This document shows positions 22,276-33,539 of a DNA stretch of 64,000 nt, one piece after another. This stretch comes from Punica granatum (taxonomy: Eukaryota; Streptophyta; Magnoliopsida; Myrtales; Lythraceae). The notes under the pieces are model-generated. The model saw nothing but the letters and a program-made list of their open reading frames with translations, ran no database searches and had not been told where the DNA came from. A program made the position numbers and the translations under genes. The stretch covers positions 21,250,001 through 21,314,000 of the forward strand of contig NC_045131.1 in NCBI RefSeq assembly GCF_007655135.1. The letters run 5' to 3'. The stretch's first letter is position 1. Each line of letters starts with the position of its first letter.

Positions 22276-24322
22276 GGAACTCGCCGCAATCAACCATATT
22301 GAGACTCCATTGTTGGGTTGGATCAAGGAATGGCTGCAGCACGATGCTAAAGCTCGCATTCTCTTGGAGCTCGCTCGCGAAGGGAAGTCACGGCAATTTG
22401 GTGCAAGGACGACCTTGTTTACACCAAGGGTCTTCGAGTCTACGTGCCGCTCTATGACAACCTCAGGTGGCAGATTCTACGGGAGTGCTATGACTCGAAG
22501 TGGGCTGGTCACCAGGGGATTCGCCGCACATTGGCACTTGTCGAAGAACGGTACTATTGGCCCCAACTGCGGGATGATGTGGAGACTTTCGTGAAGACTT
22601 GTCTTGTGTGCCAGCAGGACAAGGCGGAGCAGAAGTTGCCCGCAGGACTCCTCGAGCCTCTTCCCATTCTGGAGCATCCTTGGGAGATTGTTTCGATGGA
22701 TTTCATAATCAACCTTCCAAAGTCGGAGGGACGTCAGATGTTGATGGTCGTGGTTGATCGATTCTCGAAGTATGCGACGTTCATCTCTGCCAAGAAGGAC
22801 TGCCTAGCGGAGGAGGCAGCTCAACTCTTCATGAAGCACATGGTCAAGTACTGGGGCGTGCCGACCACGATAGTGAGTGAAAGCGATCCTCGATGATGAG
22901 CTCATGAACTAGAACTTGATAAGAAAGAATGGTGGATGGTAGAACCAACAAAACTCACTCGATAAGATGACTCGCCACGAGCAAGAAAAGTCGAGTTAAT
23001 TCACCACGCTCAAGGATGAACGATAAGATTCGGGGTTTTTGCCACTAAACAAGGGACTTGTTTAGATAAGAAAAATGGAGGAAACGCTATAGGCAATTTC
23101 ATTCAAATATTCATCAAATTTGTCTGTCTTCTCCTCTTACAATAGGTGCATATTTATATAGAGGGAAGACACCCCCTTTGACTCTAAAATAGAAAACTGA
23201 TATCTAATCTCCTCTAGATTACTTTCCTAAAATAGAGTAAGGTAATAATCTGAAATGTGAAACTTAAGACTACAGACTCAAGCTAATATAGGAAATAATA
23301 TCTAATTAAGGGAAACTATATCATAGCAATATAGGAAACTTAATATCTAATTAAGCCAAATTCTTGTTCCGAAGTCATTTAGAATATGCGTTTGGGCCCG
23401 AAAATTCGAATACGTGTTGGGCTGCAATCTGAAGCACATCACTCGATTCACGAGGCGATTCTGGACTGAGCTCTTCAAGCTTTTGGGCACGAGCTTGAAC
23501 TTCTCTACGAGTCTCCATCCTCAAACCGACGGCCAAACGAAGAAGGTGAATGCACTCTTGGAATTGTACCTATGGCACTACGTGAACACAATGCAAAAGG
23601 ATTGGGCGATGATGATCGATGTAGCCCAATTCTCCTATAACCTACTAAGGAGCGAGTCCACCGGCAAAAGTCCATTCGAGATTATGACGGGCTAGCAGCC
23701 ATCAACCCCGAGTACGGTAGCATCGGGCTACAAGGGGAATAGCCCAGTGGCGTACAAGTTTGCCAAGAGTTGGCAAGAAGAGGCGGACTTGGCACGGTCT
23801 TGCCTCAACAGGGCGACAAAGCAAATGAAGAAGTGGGCCGATAAGAAGCGTCGCCACGTCGAGTATAGTGTGGGCGACCTTGTGTTGGTGAAGCTACACA
23901 ACATTCTCCGACACAAGGACGTGCACAAGGGCCTTACATGGAGATACAAGGGCCCATTCCAAGTCCTCCAGCGCGTAAATAGTGTGGCGTACAAGGTGGA
24001 ACTCCCTAAGAAGCTAAAGCTCCACCCAGTATTCCACGTGAGTATGCTGAAGCCATTCCAGGAGGACAAGGAAGATCCGAGTACGGCCGAGTCCTCATGT
24101 ACACCAATTGGGGCTAAGGTGGCGTACGACCGAGATGTCAAGCAGATCTTGGCTAATTGGGTCGTGAGAAAACGTTGGTGTAAGCCAAAGCGTGAGTACC
24201 TCATCAAATAGAAGGGGTTGCCTGAGAACGAGGCAAGTTGGGAACCCGCCGAAGACTTGTGGAAGTTCACGAAGCAGATCGAGGTTTTTCACACAGAGTA
24301 TGCGACGAAGGCGTCGCCATAA
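22276..24322 (+). pseudogene. Chromovirus integrase with chromodomain, split by a solo LTR
   Basis: The zinc-binding HHCC module is visible (HQGIRRTL ... CLVCQQDK, about 22510-22620), then the core with the first catalytic Asp in VSMDFIINLP (about 22696). The second catalytic position reads SESDPR rather than the usual SDRDPR, so Asp is replaced by Glu. Directly after this the solo LTR is inserted. The core resumes at 23444 with FTRRFWTELF, and the third catalytic residue is lost: QTDGQTKKVN has Lys where Glu is expected. The C-terminus has VGDLVLVKL and a chromodomain (REYLIK, then stop 24209-24211, KGLPENEASWEP). In active relatives this part inserts the DNA copy and targets chromatin. Here it is dead. 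Confidence 0.85.
22894..23441 (-). mobile_element. Solo LTR inside the chromovirus integrase, 548 bp
   Basis: The insertion begins TGATG and ends CATCA and is flanked by a perfect 5-bp duplication CTCGA (22889-22893 and 23442-23446). Removing it and one CTCGA rejoins the integrase frame. Read on the minus strand it has a TATA-like CTATATAAATATGCACC and matches the LTR at 49026-49615 over most of its length. No internal sequence remains, so it arose by LTR-LTR recombination after insertion. Confidence 0.9.
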
Positions 24323-24336
24323 TAGGTGGGGGGAAA
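24323..24336 (+). other. Polypurine tract
   Basis: AGGTGGGGGGAAA immediately precedes the right LTR and would prime plus-strand DNA synthesis. Confidence 0.75.
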
Positions 24337-24731
24337 TGTTACGGACGGACCTTCCTAACCTCGAAGATGATCGAGAGAGCCCAAAGTTGCTGAGGGAATG
24401 CGTGTGATGGAGTTTTCTAGAGAGCCTCAATCCCCGAACCTTCTAGAAGTCTCCCAAGTCTTCTGTAATTAATGTCGGTAGTTGGAATAATTGCATCTCT
24501 ACCAGTAGATGGTAGAAGTAGTTGGATGTACATTAAATACCGAGTGCCTATATAAGGACATCACCTTCTCATTTGTAGACACACTTTAAAAAGGAATACA
24601 AGTATCCTTCTCTAGAGCTTCTCTCCCTAGTTTCTCTCTCTAGAAGTTCTGTGAAGGGATAGGCTGCCTAGAATAGTAATTCTAAGGCTGCACAGGTAGG
24701 GAACGCTAGATAAAATAGCAAGCTCGTGACA
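24337..24731 (+). repeat. 3' LTR of the chromovirus
   Basis: It starts TGTTACGGACGG and ends GTGACA. It keeps a TATATAAG box that is mutated in the left copy. Several C/T and G/A differences from the left LTR are visible (for example CCCGAAG versus CCCAAAG near the start). Confidence 0.85.
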
Positions 24732-24814
24732 CGTGCTTGTGCCTAGTTTTAATAAAATCATTTGGCATGAAAGATTTGAGGCACAATTAAAAGGTAATGG
24801 TTTGTGGTTTAAAA

Positions 24815-24990
24815 GAAAAGCTCATTCAAAGAGGGTTTAGCACAATGGCAAATGCTTTCGCTTAGTTATCAAGAGATTCCAAGTTCAATACTTACGGTGG
24901 GACTAGCTGTGGCCCTTTAATAACTATTAGAATCTTTATTTCACTATACAAGACTCATGAGTTTCCCTTATAACTGAAAAAAGAAAAAGT
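24815..24990 (+). mobile_element. tRNA-derived SINE
   Basis: An A-box-like TTTAGCACAATGGCAAATG (about 24837) and a B-box-like CCAAGTTCAATACTT (about 24879) are spaced about 40 bp apart, with a tRNA-like CTTTCGCTTAGTTATCAAGAG between them, as in plant SINE heads. The body ends in an A-rich run near 24980. Similar AAAAGAAAA-containing sequence on both sides may be an imperfect target duplication. Confidence 0.55.
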
Positions 24991-25030
24991 TCGTGATAGA
25001 TTTGAAAAAAAACTTGAAGTTTGTGATTTT

Positions 25031-26430
25031 TGTTGGGAATGTCTTGCATTAATCCAAGAAACTCGAAGATCCAGTAAGGGAAGACGAAATTAGAGAAAAT
25101 ATTGCTTCCATATTTTTAGGATTTTGTGTAATCTCTATATCTATTCAAAAGAGAAAGTATCTTTGGGATATATTTAAATATCTCTTAGAATATTAAAGGA
25201 TCTCTTTTGATGGTATATATATATATATGTGTGTCTAGTAAAAGTGAAAAAGGTGTCTCAACAGTATGAGAGTGTTTAGCTACCCAGATATGTTATGGTG
25301 TCATCTCCTCGAGATTTTCTAGGATACCTCCTCGAAGACTCGAGGGTTACAGTGAGAAATAATTGAGAGTGAAAGGATTGAATAGACTTTTCTCAATATG
25401 GCTTGTAGAAAGGGCTGGGATCAAGAGACATTTCTGAAGGCGATAATCATATGTTTATTGACTAGTGAATTTTCTATTATGTCCGTTGATGATTATGTCC
25501 CACGTATGTTTGGGGGCAATTATTACCTTATTCCCTTATCTGGCTTATAGGCATCTTCTTGCAATTTGTTTCAGAGCTCAGGTTCTAAGCGGCCAAAGAT
25601 GTGGTTGCGAGATTCGATGTTTAGAATGTTGATGGATCAAACTAGAGGGCATTGCTAGTGCGGCATGGCCCTGAGGAAGCACTAGGATTTGAAGTTCTAA
25701 TTGCCTTGACTCAATGGCGATGGAAAATGGGGAGCTTAGGTGAAAGCTCTAGATCTCGGCTTGACATATAGATTGTTTCAAACGTATAATCTAAAGGAAG
25801 GCCATAACCTTTGCAGGCCGACACGCTAGCAGAAGACACGCTGAGGTGGAGCACACTCCATGCTATGACAGAATAGGTAAGTAAAAACAAACTATTGCGG
25901 CGTGTGGAATGCAAGCCAAGGGGGAGATTGTTTGCAATATCTTGCATTAAGCTAAGAGACTCGAAGATCCATAGAGTAAAGACAAAATGGGGGAAATATT
26001 GTTTCCATATTTTTAGGATTTTGTGTAATCTCAAAATCTATTTAAAAGAGAAATTATTTTAAGGATAGATATTTGAATATTTCTTGAGAATATTTCCTTT
26101 GAGAGTCCATATATATAGGTACTTTATGAGAGAAAAAATTGCCTCGAAGTCGCAAAGTCCGAGGTCCTTGGGGCCGGTTTGAGAGACTTTAAGCACCTGC
26201 ATAAGTGATAGTGTAATCTGCTTGAGATTCTTTAATATGCATTCTCAGAAACTCTAGTATTAGAGTGACATGATAAATGAGAGAGAAAAGATTTTGTAGA
26301 CTCATCTCGGTATGAGCTTGTAAAGGAGTTGGGATCGAGAGACATCTCAGAGAGTTGTTATATCATGTTTACTGTTTAGTGAATTATCCTGCTCAGTGAA
26401 TTCTCTACTTTGTCCGTGGATATTTCCCTC
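25031..26430 (+). mobile_element. Short copia deletion derivative with two LTRs
   Basis: The left LTR starts at 25031 (TGTTGGGAATGTCTTGCATT) and runs to about 25560. The right LTR starts at 25929 (TGTTTGCAATATCTTGCATT) and is truncated near 26430. Only about 370 bp lie between. They begin with a degenerate primer-binding site (TTTGTTTCAGAGC, about 25566) and end with a polypurine stretch (AAGGGGGAGA, 25918-25927). The interior contains scraps of copia gag (ARFDV, NVDGSN, RALLVRHGPEEAL and, in another frame, LTYRLFQTYNLKEG) joined by deletions. It cannot encode a protein. Its size is like a TRIM element, but the gag scraps show it derives from a normal copia. Confidence 0.65.
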
Positions 26431-26439
26431 GTTGAAATA

Positions 26440-27805
26440 ATAAAATATAATATATTCAAGAAAGTGAATTAAAATAATCAAAAGAGAGTTTCAAAAGTGA
26501 ACTCTCTTTTGCTTGATATGTGTCTATCAATTATTGATTAATTCCCTTTTTCTTATTTTTTTCCTTCAGAAGCTTCCCTATATTATTTTTCATCTTCATA
26601 TAAGTCCTTCTAACTTCCCGAGAAATATTTTTCCTTTCAAAAGTTCCCAAAAACTTTATTAATATGGAAAAAGAACTTATTTAATATCTTACTTAGCAAA
26701 TTATTATAGTTTTACACAACTATAAATTTCTATTTATATTTAAAAATACTTTTAATTCATTCAATCTATGTCTATATCTATCTATATCTATATATACTCA
26801 TCAGCTAAAGGAGAGCTCAAAAAGTGAACTCTTCTTTACTTGACACGTGTCTATAGTTATTGGTCAATTCACTTTTTCTTCTTTTCTTCTTCAAAGTTTC
26901 CCCACATTATTTTTCATCTTCATGTAAGTCTTTCTAACTTCCCAAGAAATATTTTTCCTTTCAAAAGTTTCCCAAAACTCTATTAATATGGATAATAAAG
27001 AACATATTTAATATCTTAATAAACAAGCTGTTATAGATTTATACAAGCATAATCTACACTGATTTGAATGTTGTTTACTTTTATATTTTCTTTGACTTTC
27101 TATTTTTTTAAAATAATTTTAATTCATTTAATGTCTTTTAATCCTCAAATACCATAAAGTAGTTAACTATATTTGATAATTTGAATTGTGAATGAATATT
27201 AGGGGAGTTCATATTAGAAATAATCAAATATAGCATATTCTAGGAAGATAATTAAAATAATTAAAGGAGAGTTCTAAAAGTGAACTCTCATTTGCTTTAC
27301 ACGTGTCTATTAAATTATTGGTTAATTCCATTTTTCTTATTTTTCTTCAAAAGCTTCCACATATTATTTTTCATCTTCATATAAGTCCTTCTAACTTCCC
27401 AAGAAATACTTTTCCTTTCAAAAGTTCCCCAAAACTCCATTAGTTTGGAGAAAGAACTTGTTTGATATCTTACTCAACAAATTATTATAATTTTATACAA
27501 GCATAATCTACATTAATTTGGATGTTGTCTATTTCCATATTTTCTTTAACTTTCCATTTATTTTTAAAAATACTTTTAATTCATTTAGTGTTTTTAAAAC
27601 CTCAAATACCATAATATAGCTTATAGTATTTGATAATCTGAATTATGAAGGAATACTAGTGGAGTTCATATTAGAAATAATTAAATATAGCATATTCAAG
27701 AAAGTTATAATAATTTGAAACTTAAAATAATTTAACGATTTTCCAATATTGTTTAACCATGAAATTAATCCGCACTAAATGCGTGGGAAATATTTATAAT
27801 AGTAT
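26440..27805 (+). mobile_element. Helitron-like modules in three copies
   Basis: A module starting near GAGAGTTTCAAAAGTGAACTC recurs at 26484, 26811 and 27267 (spacing 327 and 456 bp). Each is followed by CACGTGTCTAT-like, CTTCCACATATTATTTTTCATC-like and TCCTTCTAACTTCCC segments. The second copy is preceded by a run of TCTATATC units, like Helitron 5' ends. The right end has a hairpin CCGCACTAAATGCGTGG (27769-27785) and then ATAGT (about 27800), a weak match to CTRRT. No protein is encoded. The call as Helitron is moderate. The repeats themselves are certain. Confidence 0.5.
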
Positions 27806-27874
27806 TCTAAAGTCAATGGGCTCAAAGACAATAATTTCTTGGAAAAAATAATAAACTCGATAAAATATATAATA

Positions 27875-27903
27875 ACTAGGTGAGAACCGGCACGTTGTGT
27901 GGG
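27875..27903 (-). mobile_element. Helitron 3' end cut by a giant LTR
   Basis: Read on the minus strand, the sequence is a short imperfect stem (CCACACAACGTG) followed by CCGGTTCTCAC and CTAGT, then T. This is a typical Helitron 3' terminus. The rest of the element should lie to the right but is replaced at 27904 by the start of the Tat LTR. Confidence 0.5.
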
Positions 27904-30900
27904 TGTTAGCACCCGTTTTGGTCTCCCGGTGCTAGGGGAGGGCAAAATCGCCATTTTGTCACCATCGAGGGGAAGTATTTTGATTAATTGCCAAGCATTC
28001 ATGGCTTTTAAATTAAGGAGCATTTTTTAATTTAACTTTAATTTGAAATTTTTCAGAAAAAATACTCTATGAGACGTTTTCAAACCTTACACGCGTCAAA
28101 TTCGAATTTCAAAATCTTGAACAAAACTCGAGATTGGAAAATATTTTTCTACATAATATCGATCCTTGAATTTTTCTGAACACAGCGGTGTTTTCGGATT
28201 ATTTTTCGGGTGTCCATTCGAAAAGACGAGAAATTAAAAAATAATCGAGCAATTACGATCGACGTGTGTTAGAGGTTCCATATCGATTTTATCAATATTT
28301 GGTTTCATTGATACAAATTGAAATTCTCATAGAGTCGATTATTTCTCGAATTTCACGATTTCAAAATTCTCATTTCAAAAATATCGACGGATCCTAAGAA
28401 ATCGAATTTCACGAGAGACGCGCGTATGAATGAATAAAGAATAAATAAATGAATAAATAAGTAAATAAATGAAGGAAAGAAATTGTGAAATAGGGGCAGT
28501 TCTCCTTTGACCGTGGCCTTCCTCTTCTCTGGCCTCTCTCATTTTTTTTATTTTTCCCACCTTTCTTTTCCCTTTCCTTTTCTTTTTCTTTCATCCCCTT
28601 TTTGTCGAGCTCTGCAACGAAAGTCGAAGCAACAGATCCGACCTGTCTATTCGCATCTCCACCTTCCTCCCTCCTTTCCTCTTCTTTTCTTTTCTTTTCT
28701 TTTCTATTCTTTCTTTCCTTCCTTTCCTCTTGCTTTTTTTTTTGTTCTTTCCTTCCCTCTTTTCCTCTCTTCTTTTCTTTTTCGATTCTTTCCTTCCCGC
28801 TCGGAGAAGTTTTCAGCCATGATCCTCCCTCAACACTCTCGGTCACACTCTTTCACTTCTCTCTACACCATTCTCACTCTAAAAAACATCCTCTCAACAC
28901 TCCTTTCTTTCCCCTCATTTTCGCTCAGCTGCACCCCAGCCCAGAACAACCACAAAACAAGGCCATTTTTGTAGAAACACCACCCGTTTTTCGGCGACTA
29001 CCCACCCGACTTAACCGACCCCCAAATAAACCACATACCCCCCACATTTCTGACATCTCGAGTCCATTTCCGGTGTTAGTTTCGCGATTTGGAGCACCCA
29101 GCTTCTTGTTCCATAGTAGTTCAGAACTGAGCCCCTAGGTGGTCTTCCCGGTTTCTTGGCTTCTCCTTCCTCTCACGACTTAGGCGAGTCGTGCCATCAT
29201 CCCATGAAGGGTCACCTACGACCCACACTCTCCTCGTGATGAGGGGTCATGGCCCGAGAGCCGTTCCACCAGGCAAGCCATCCGATCTTACTTCTTTTTT
29301 CAGGTTTTCCTCTTATTTCACGGTTTCTTTCCTATTTCTCTCTAGGCAAGTCAGCTGAGGGTATAGCCACCCACGAGCTATCTACAACCACATCCAGGGA
29401 AATCTTGGGAGCCGTGAGACGTTGTGCCCAACCACTAGTTCCATCTCCACCAGCCCTTGCAAGCCAAGCTCCACTCGGGTCACTCTTGGTTCTCTTCCCT
29501 TCCTCTTGGGTCTGTTTTGTCCAGCAGCAGCTCCCGACTTCCACTAGCTCTCTCCCTCATCCCAGGTATAACCTTCTTTCGACTTAGAGAAGCTAAGTCT
29601 TTTGGTCCCTAGGCTTATGGGGTGATAAGGCAGTCATTGACCAGTTATATGCATGTAATCGTTTAATGCATTTCTATTTCGTTTATTATACTCGTATAAT
29701 ATTGTAATACATGTAGCATGATGAGAAATGGTTAAAATCGAGGTTGAAGAGACCGTCATGGCTTGGTTAAGCCATAGGAGCTCACGACCTTATCCCATGG
29801 GAGTGAGCCGTGAGCTCTCTTGGCTCTTTCGAGCCAAGGATGGTCTCATCCTCCTCGGCTCTAACCCATTCCCATATTTTTATGTTTTTCCTGTTCCATG
29901 AGTCGGTGTCGTTTTATCGATTTCGTTAAATATCATGTTTGTGCTTGTTTGTATGCGTTTCCCCCGAGAGCATGGCGGCACCGGCTTCATAAATGAATGT
30001 TATTATCGTGTTTGATGTTTGTTGCATGCAAGAAACGATCAAAACTGGGACGAAGAGACTGCCCGGGACCCAATTCGGGTCAAGGAAACTCTCGGCTATT
30101 CCTCAAGGGAAGTGGCCGAGAGCTCCTTGACCCAAGATGGGTCAAGGGTGGCCTCATTTTCCCGGTTTAAAGTCGATTCTCGGATTGTATGTTGTTATCG
30201 TTTCCATCCGGTCGTTAATTAAGCGATGAACCACCATTAAGCACGTTAATTTTGAGTAATCTTGCATGAATTTGGGTATTTATGACTATCTCGGGCCCAT
30301 GAGGGTCCAAGAGTGTATCGGCCATCATTGACTGGGTGTTCTTGGCCTTTGAGAACCCCTCTTGGTCCCCTCAAAGGCATAACTGCGGGTTTGTGATCCA
30401 CCAACACCCTAGGCGGGAAGGTGGGCGAAACACTTTTAGTCACGAGTGAAGATGGGCAGTCTGTTTAGGCGCAGGTGTCATCTGCATAGCCGTCTTTACC
30501 CGATCTAAGTGTTTTTGTGATCCTAACATAGATTTAGGTATTTAGAACTGGTATATCTGTCATAAAACGCAAGACTTGATTAACATTCATCCGATTTAAT
30601 TGAGTATTAGAAAATGGTTAGATGGGACCTTAGGTTTCAAGTTTCGGGCCAAAACATGTCTCTGTCATAATCTGTTAAAGCCGCATTGTCACTATAACAT
30701 AACAATTTAAAATAAATTCACACACACCCTTAGCTGACTTAACACCGCCTGCAAGCACGCCTCCTTGTTTGTTTAGGTTAGGAAATTGTTTGTCAAACAA
30801 CCTCGGTCTATAATTGGCTAATCACATACACTAGACGTTTTAATATACCACTTGCCTGTATTCACCTGTTTTTGTCTGTTTTTGCCTGTTTTTATCTACT

Positions 30901-31014
30901 TTCTGTTATTTTATCGCGATTCAAGCGCGAGCCCATAGGATAAGTCTTGCATGGGGTCTAACGTCCCAAACCATCGATCACGGGGTCTAACGCCCCATAC
31001 ATATTGAGCGCACG

Positions 31015-31703
31015 TGATGCGGACCTCACGAAGGATTGTGAAACCCGACGACCAACTTGAATCGATTCCCAGATTGCCAAACACAGATTTAGATAAAGAT
31101 GATTATTGACCCATTGTTTATAGAGAAATAAAAACCAACAATATCAAGACAAGAATTATTGACTCGTTGTTTAGGAAGAAACAAGAACCAATAATATCAA
31201 AGTATACCAAACAATCACAAGCTGTCACACTTGTTTGTTCGAAGGAGTTCAATGAAGAACAAAAGAGAAAATCTCACTAAAATACCAGAATAGTCTGCCT
31301 ATGATTAGCTACTCAACCTCTTTTATATAAGCCTAGGAGAAACTGGAAACTAATAAACTAGGCAACTGGAATAACCTTAGTTTCCTAAAGCCAGAAATAA
31401 CAAAGGAAACTAAATAAAGGCTATCTAGAATAGTTGGTAGTATTTTATTCCATCTTCAGCATCTCATGGCAAGTCAGTTGATTAAAGGCCTTTGGAGATC
31501 CAATTGAATTAGACTCCTCTTGGCCCAAAAAACCCATCAGCAAGCTCTCCATAGCTTGTTGAATTTGTTTGTCCTTCGCCCGTGTGATTGGCCCACTCGG
31601 AACATGCAAGCCTCCAAGATCTTGTGCTTCAGCTCCCTCTTCACGAGTCCGACTTCCAAGCTCCTGTGCATCAGCCTCATTGTCATGCCCACGATCCCCA
31701 TCA
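31015..31703 (-). repeat. 3' LTR of the nested element
   Basis: It begins TGATGCGGACC and ends CATCA. On the minus strand the polypurine tract GAAGAGCGGGGGAA (31704-31717) directly precedes it. The last part of the integrase frame runs into this LTR and stops at 31445. Confidence 0.9.
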
Positions 31704-32050
31704 TTCCCCCGCTCTTCAAAAGGATTCGTCCTTGAATCGAAACCTACATCAATCGGAGAAAGATCAGAAACATTAAAAGTTGGGCTAACATTATACTCAC
31801 TTGGTAAATCTATTTTGTAAGTATTATCATTTATCTTGGTTACGACTTGGAATGGTCCAATTCCTCGTGGATTCAATTTAGATTTTCGTTGGTTTGAAAA
31901 TCTTTCCTTCCTCATATGAACCACACCCAATCTCCTGGTTCAAAAGTCACTTTCTTTCGTCCCTTGTTGGCACGTTCAGCATATTGTTTATTCTTCTTCA
32001 AGATATGTTGCCTCACTTCTTCATGAATCTTTTTCACCATATCTGCCTTT
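31445..32050 (-). pseudogene. Integrase C-terminal remnant overlapping the 3' LTR
   Basis: After the RNase H end ([11 protein letters not shown]) the same frame continues with a lysine-rich segment ([19 protein letters not shown], then EPGDWVW), the start of the integrase C-terminal domain. A one-base frameshift near 31925 moves it into [20 protein letters not shown] and SDLSPIDV, normal for the domain. The zinc-binding module and the DDE catalytic core are absent, so it cannot integrate. About 85 codons at the C-terminal end lie inside the LTR. Confidence 0.8.
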
Positions 32051-32054
32051 TTCT

Positions 32055-32802
32055 TTCCGTCAAGACTCCGTGATAATGCATCAGCTACCACGTTTTCCTT
32101 TCCTTGTTTGTACTAAATCACGTATGGAAACATCTCTATGAATTCGACCCACTTGGCATGTCTCCGATTCAGCTTGTTTTGCCCTTTCAAATGCTTCAAT
32201 GATTCGTGGTCCGTATGTATGATAAATTCCTTTGACCACAAGTAGTGCCGCCACGTCTCCAAAGCGCGGACCAAAGTATAGAGTTCCTTGTCATATGTAG
32301 AATAATTCAAAGCGGCTCCACTTAGCTTCTCATTAAAGTAGGCAATCAGTCGTTTTTCCGTGATTTTGTTTACAGCACAGCAATCAATACACATTCGCCA
32401 AGTACCACCTTTCTTTGGCACCTGCAACACTGGGACCGCACAAGGACTCATGCTCTCACGCACATGCCCTTTAGCTAAAAGCTCATCCACTTGCCTTTGA
32501 AGTTCCTTTGTCTTCTCCGGATTCTTTCGATAAGCTGGCCGGTTCGGAATCGCGGCTCCTGGTACAAAGTCGATTTGATGCTCTATTCCCCTTATTGGTG
32601 GCAAACGATCGGGTAATTCCGTGGGAAAGACATCTCCAAACTCCTGCAAAAGAGAGGTAACACAACTTGGTAAAGAATAATTAAGGTTAGATAAATAAGC
32701 CTCCTTGTAAACGAACAAGATCATTGGGCAATTAGCTTTGAATGCACTCTTGATCTCTCTTTCTTTTGCATAGAAACTCTTTTTTTTTCTCTTTTCTCTC
32801 AA
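32055..32802 (-). pseudogene. RT N-terminus fused in frame to RNase H
   Basis: The frame starts with a linker and then RT blocks ([53 protein letters not shown]). Directly after CAVNKIT it jumps to the RNase H region ([45 protein letters not shown]). The whole palm with the YxDD motif is missing, yet the frame is open through the joint. One stop lies at about 32113 before [14 protein letters not shown]. Without the palm it has no polymerase activity. Confidence 0.88.
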
Positions 32803-33523
32803 CTAACTCTTTCCTCTCATCTATAGCGGAGCTCTCTTTCTTTTCACCCTCCCGATTTTCTTCCTCTCTATTGTTACCAGTTTCTTCTCTTACTTGCTCA
32901 CTCTCTGTTTTTTTTTGAATCTCAGCTTCTATCTCACTTTTCTCACAAATTGATCTCTTGATTCGGAGCTGATCCTCATACACCTGATAAGGTGTCAATG
33001 GAACAAGTGTCACCTTTCTACCATCCTTGACAAAAGAGTATCGATTCTTATACCCATCATGTATTGCATATCTATCAAACTGCCATGGCCTCCCAAGCAA
33101 CATATGACTAGCATGCATGGGCACTACATCACAAAGAGCTTCATCATTGTATCTCCCAATTGTAAAGGAAACTAGAACTTGCTTGTTCACCTTCACTTCT
33201 CCACTTTCATTCAACCATCGCAACTTATATGGCCTAGGATGCTTCAATGTACGCAATCCCAACTTGTCAACAAGTAATTTACTAGCCACATTCACACAGC
33301 TACCCCCGTCAATGATCAAACTACATACCCGATCCTTCACGTGGCATCTAGTATGGAATATATTCTCCCTTTGCACATCAACTCTTTCTTCTTCCTTAAT
33401 TTGTGCATTAAGAGCTCGCATGATTACTAAGGCATTCCCCTCAGCAGCATATTCATTATCACTAGAATCATCATGTGTTGGCATTGAATCACTTTCCTCT
33501 TCTTCAGTTTTCAATTTCCCCAC
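32732..33523 (-). pseudogene. Aspartic protease region of the nested element
   Basis: A 263-codon frame contains LIIDGGSCVNVAS, the DGG-type retropepsin site common in this plant gypsy group. The HMLLGRPWQFDR block follows, and then a long charged Glu/Lys-rich linker leading into RT. The region is open and may have been functional until recently. It overlaps the start of the RT frame by about 70 bp in another frame. Confidence 0.8.
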
Positions 33524-33539
33524 TATCTAGTATGATCAT

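Larger units (their letters stand above)
19067..24731 (+). mobile_element. Full-length decayed Ty3/gypsy chromovirus
   Basis: The element has two similar LTRs (19067-19469 and 24337-24731), an initiator-Met-type primer-binding site and a polypurine tract. In order it carries gag, protease, reverse transcriptase, RNase H, integrase and a C-terminal chromodomain. That order and the chromodomain place it among chromoviruses. By eye the LTRs differ at roughly 30 positions in about 400, so it is not recent. The internal frame is broken by many stops and several frameshifts, and by a 548-bp solo LTR in the integrase. The first 5-bp flanks (GCGTG left, CGTGC right) do not match exactly, so the target duplication is uncertain. 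Confidence 0.9.

Noticed and set aside
28409..28846. Lys/Glu-rich minus-strand open frame of 145 codons and overlapping plus-strand frames
   Set aside because: They translate a CT-rich low-complexity tract inside the giant LTR. No conserved domain is seen.
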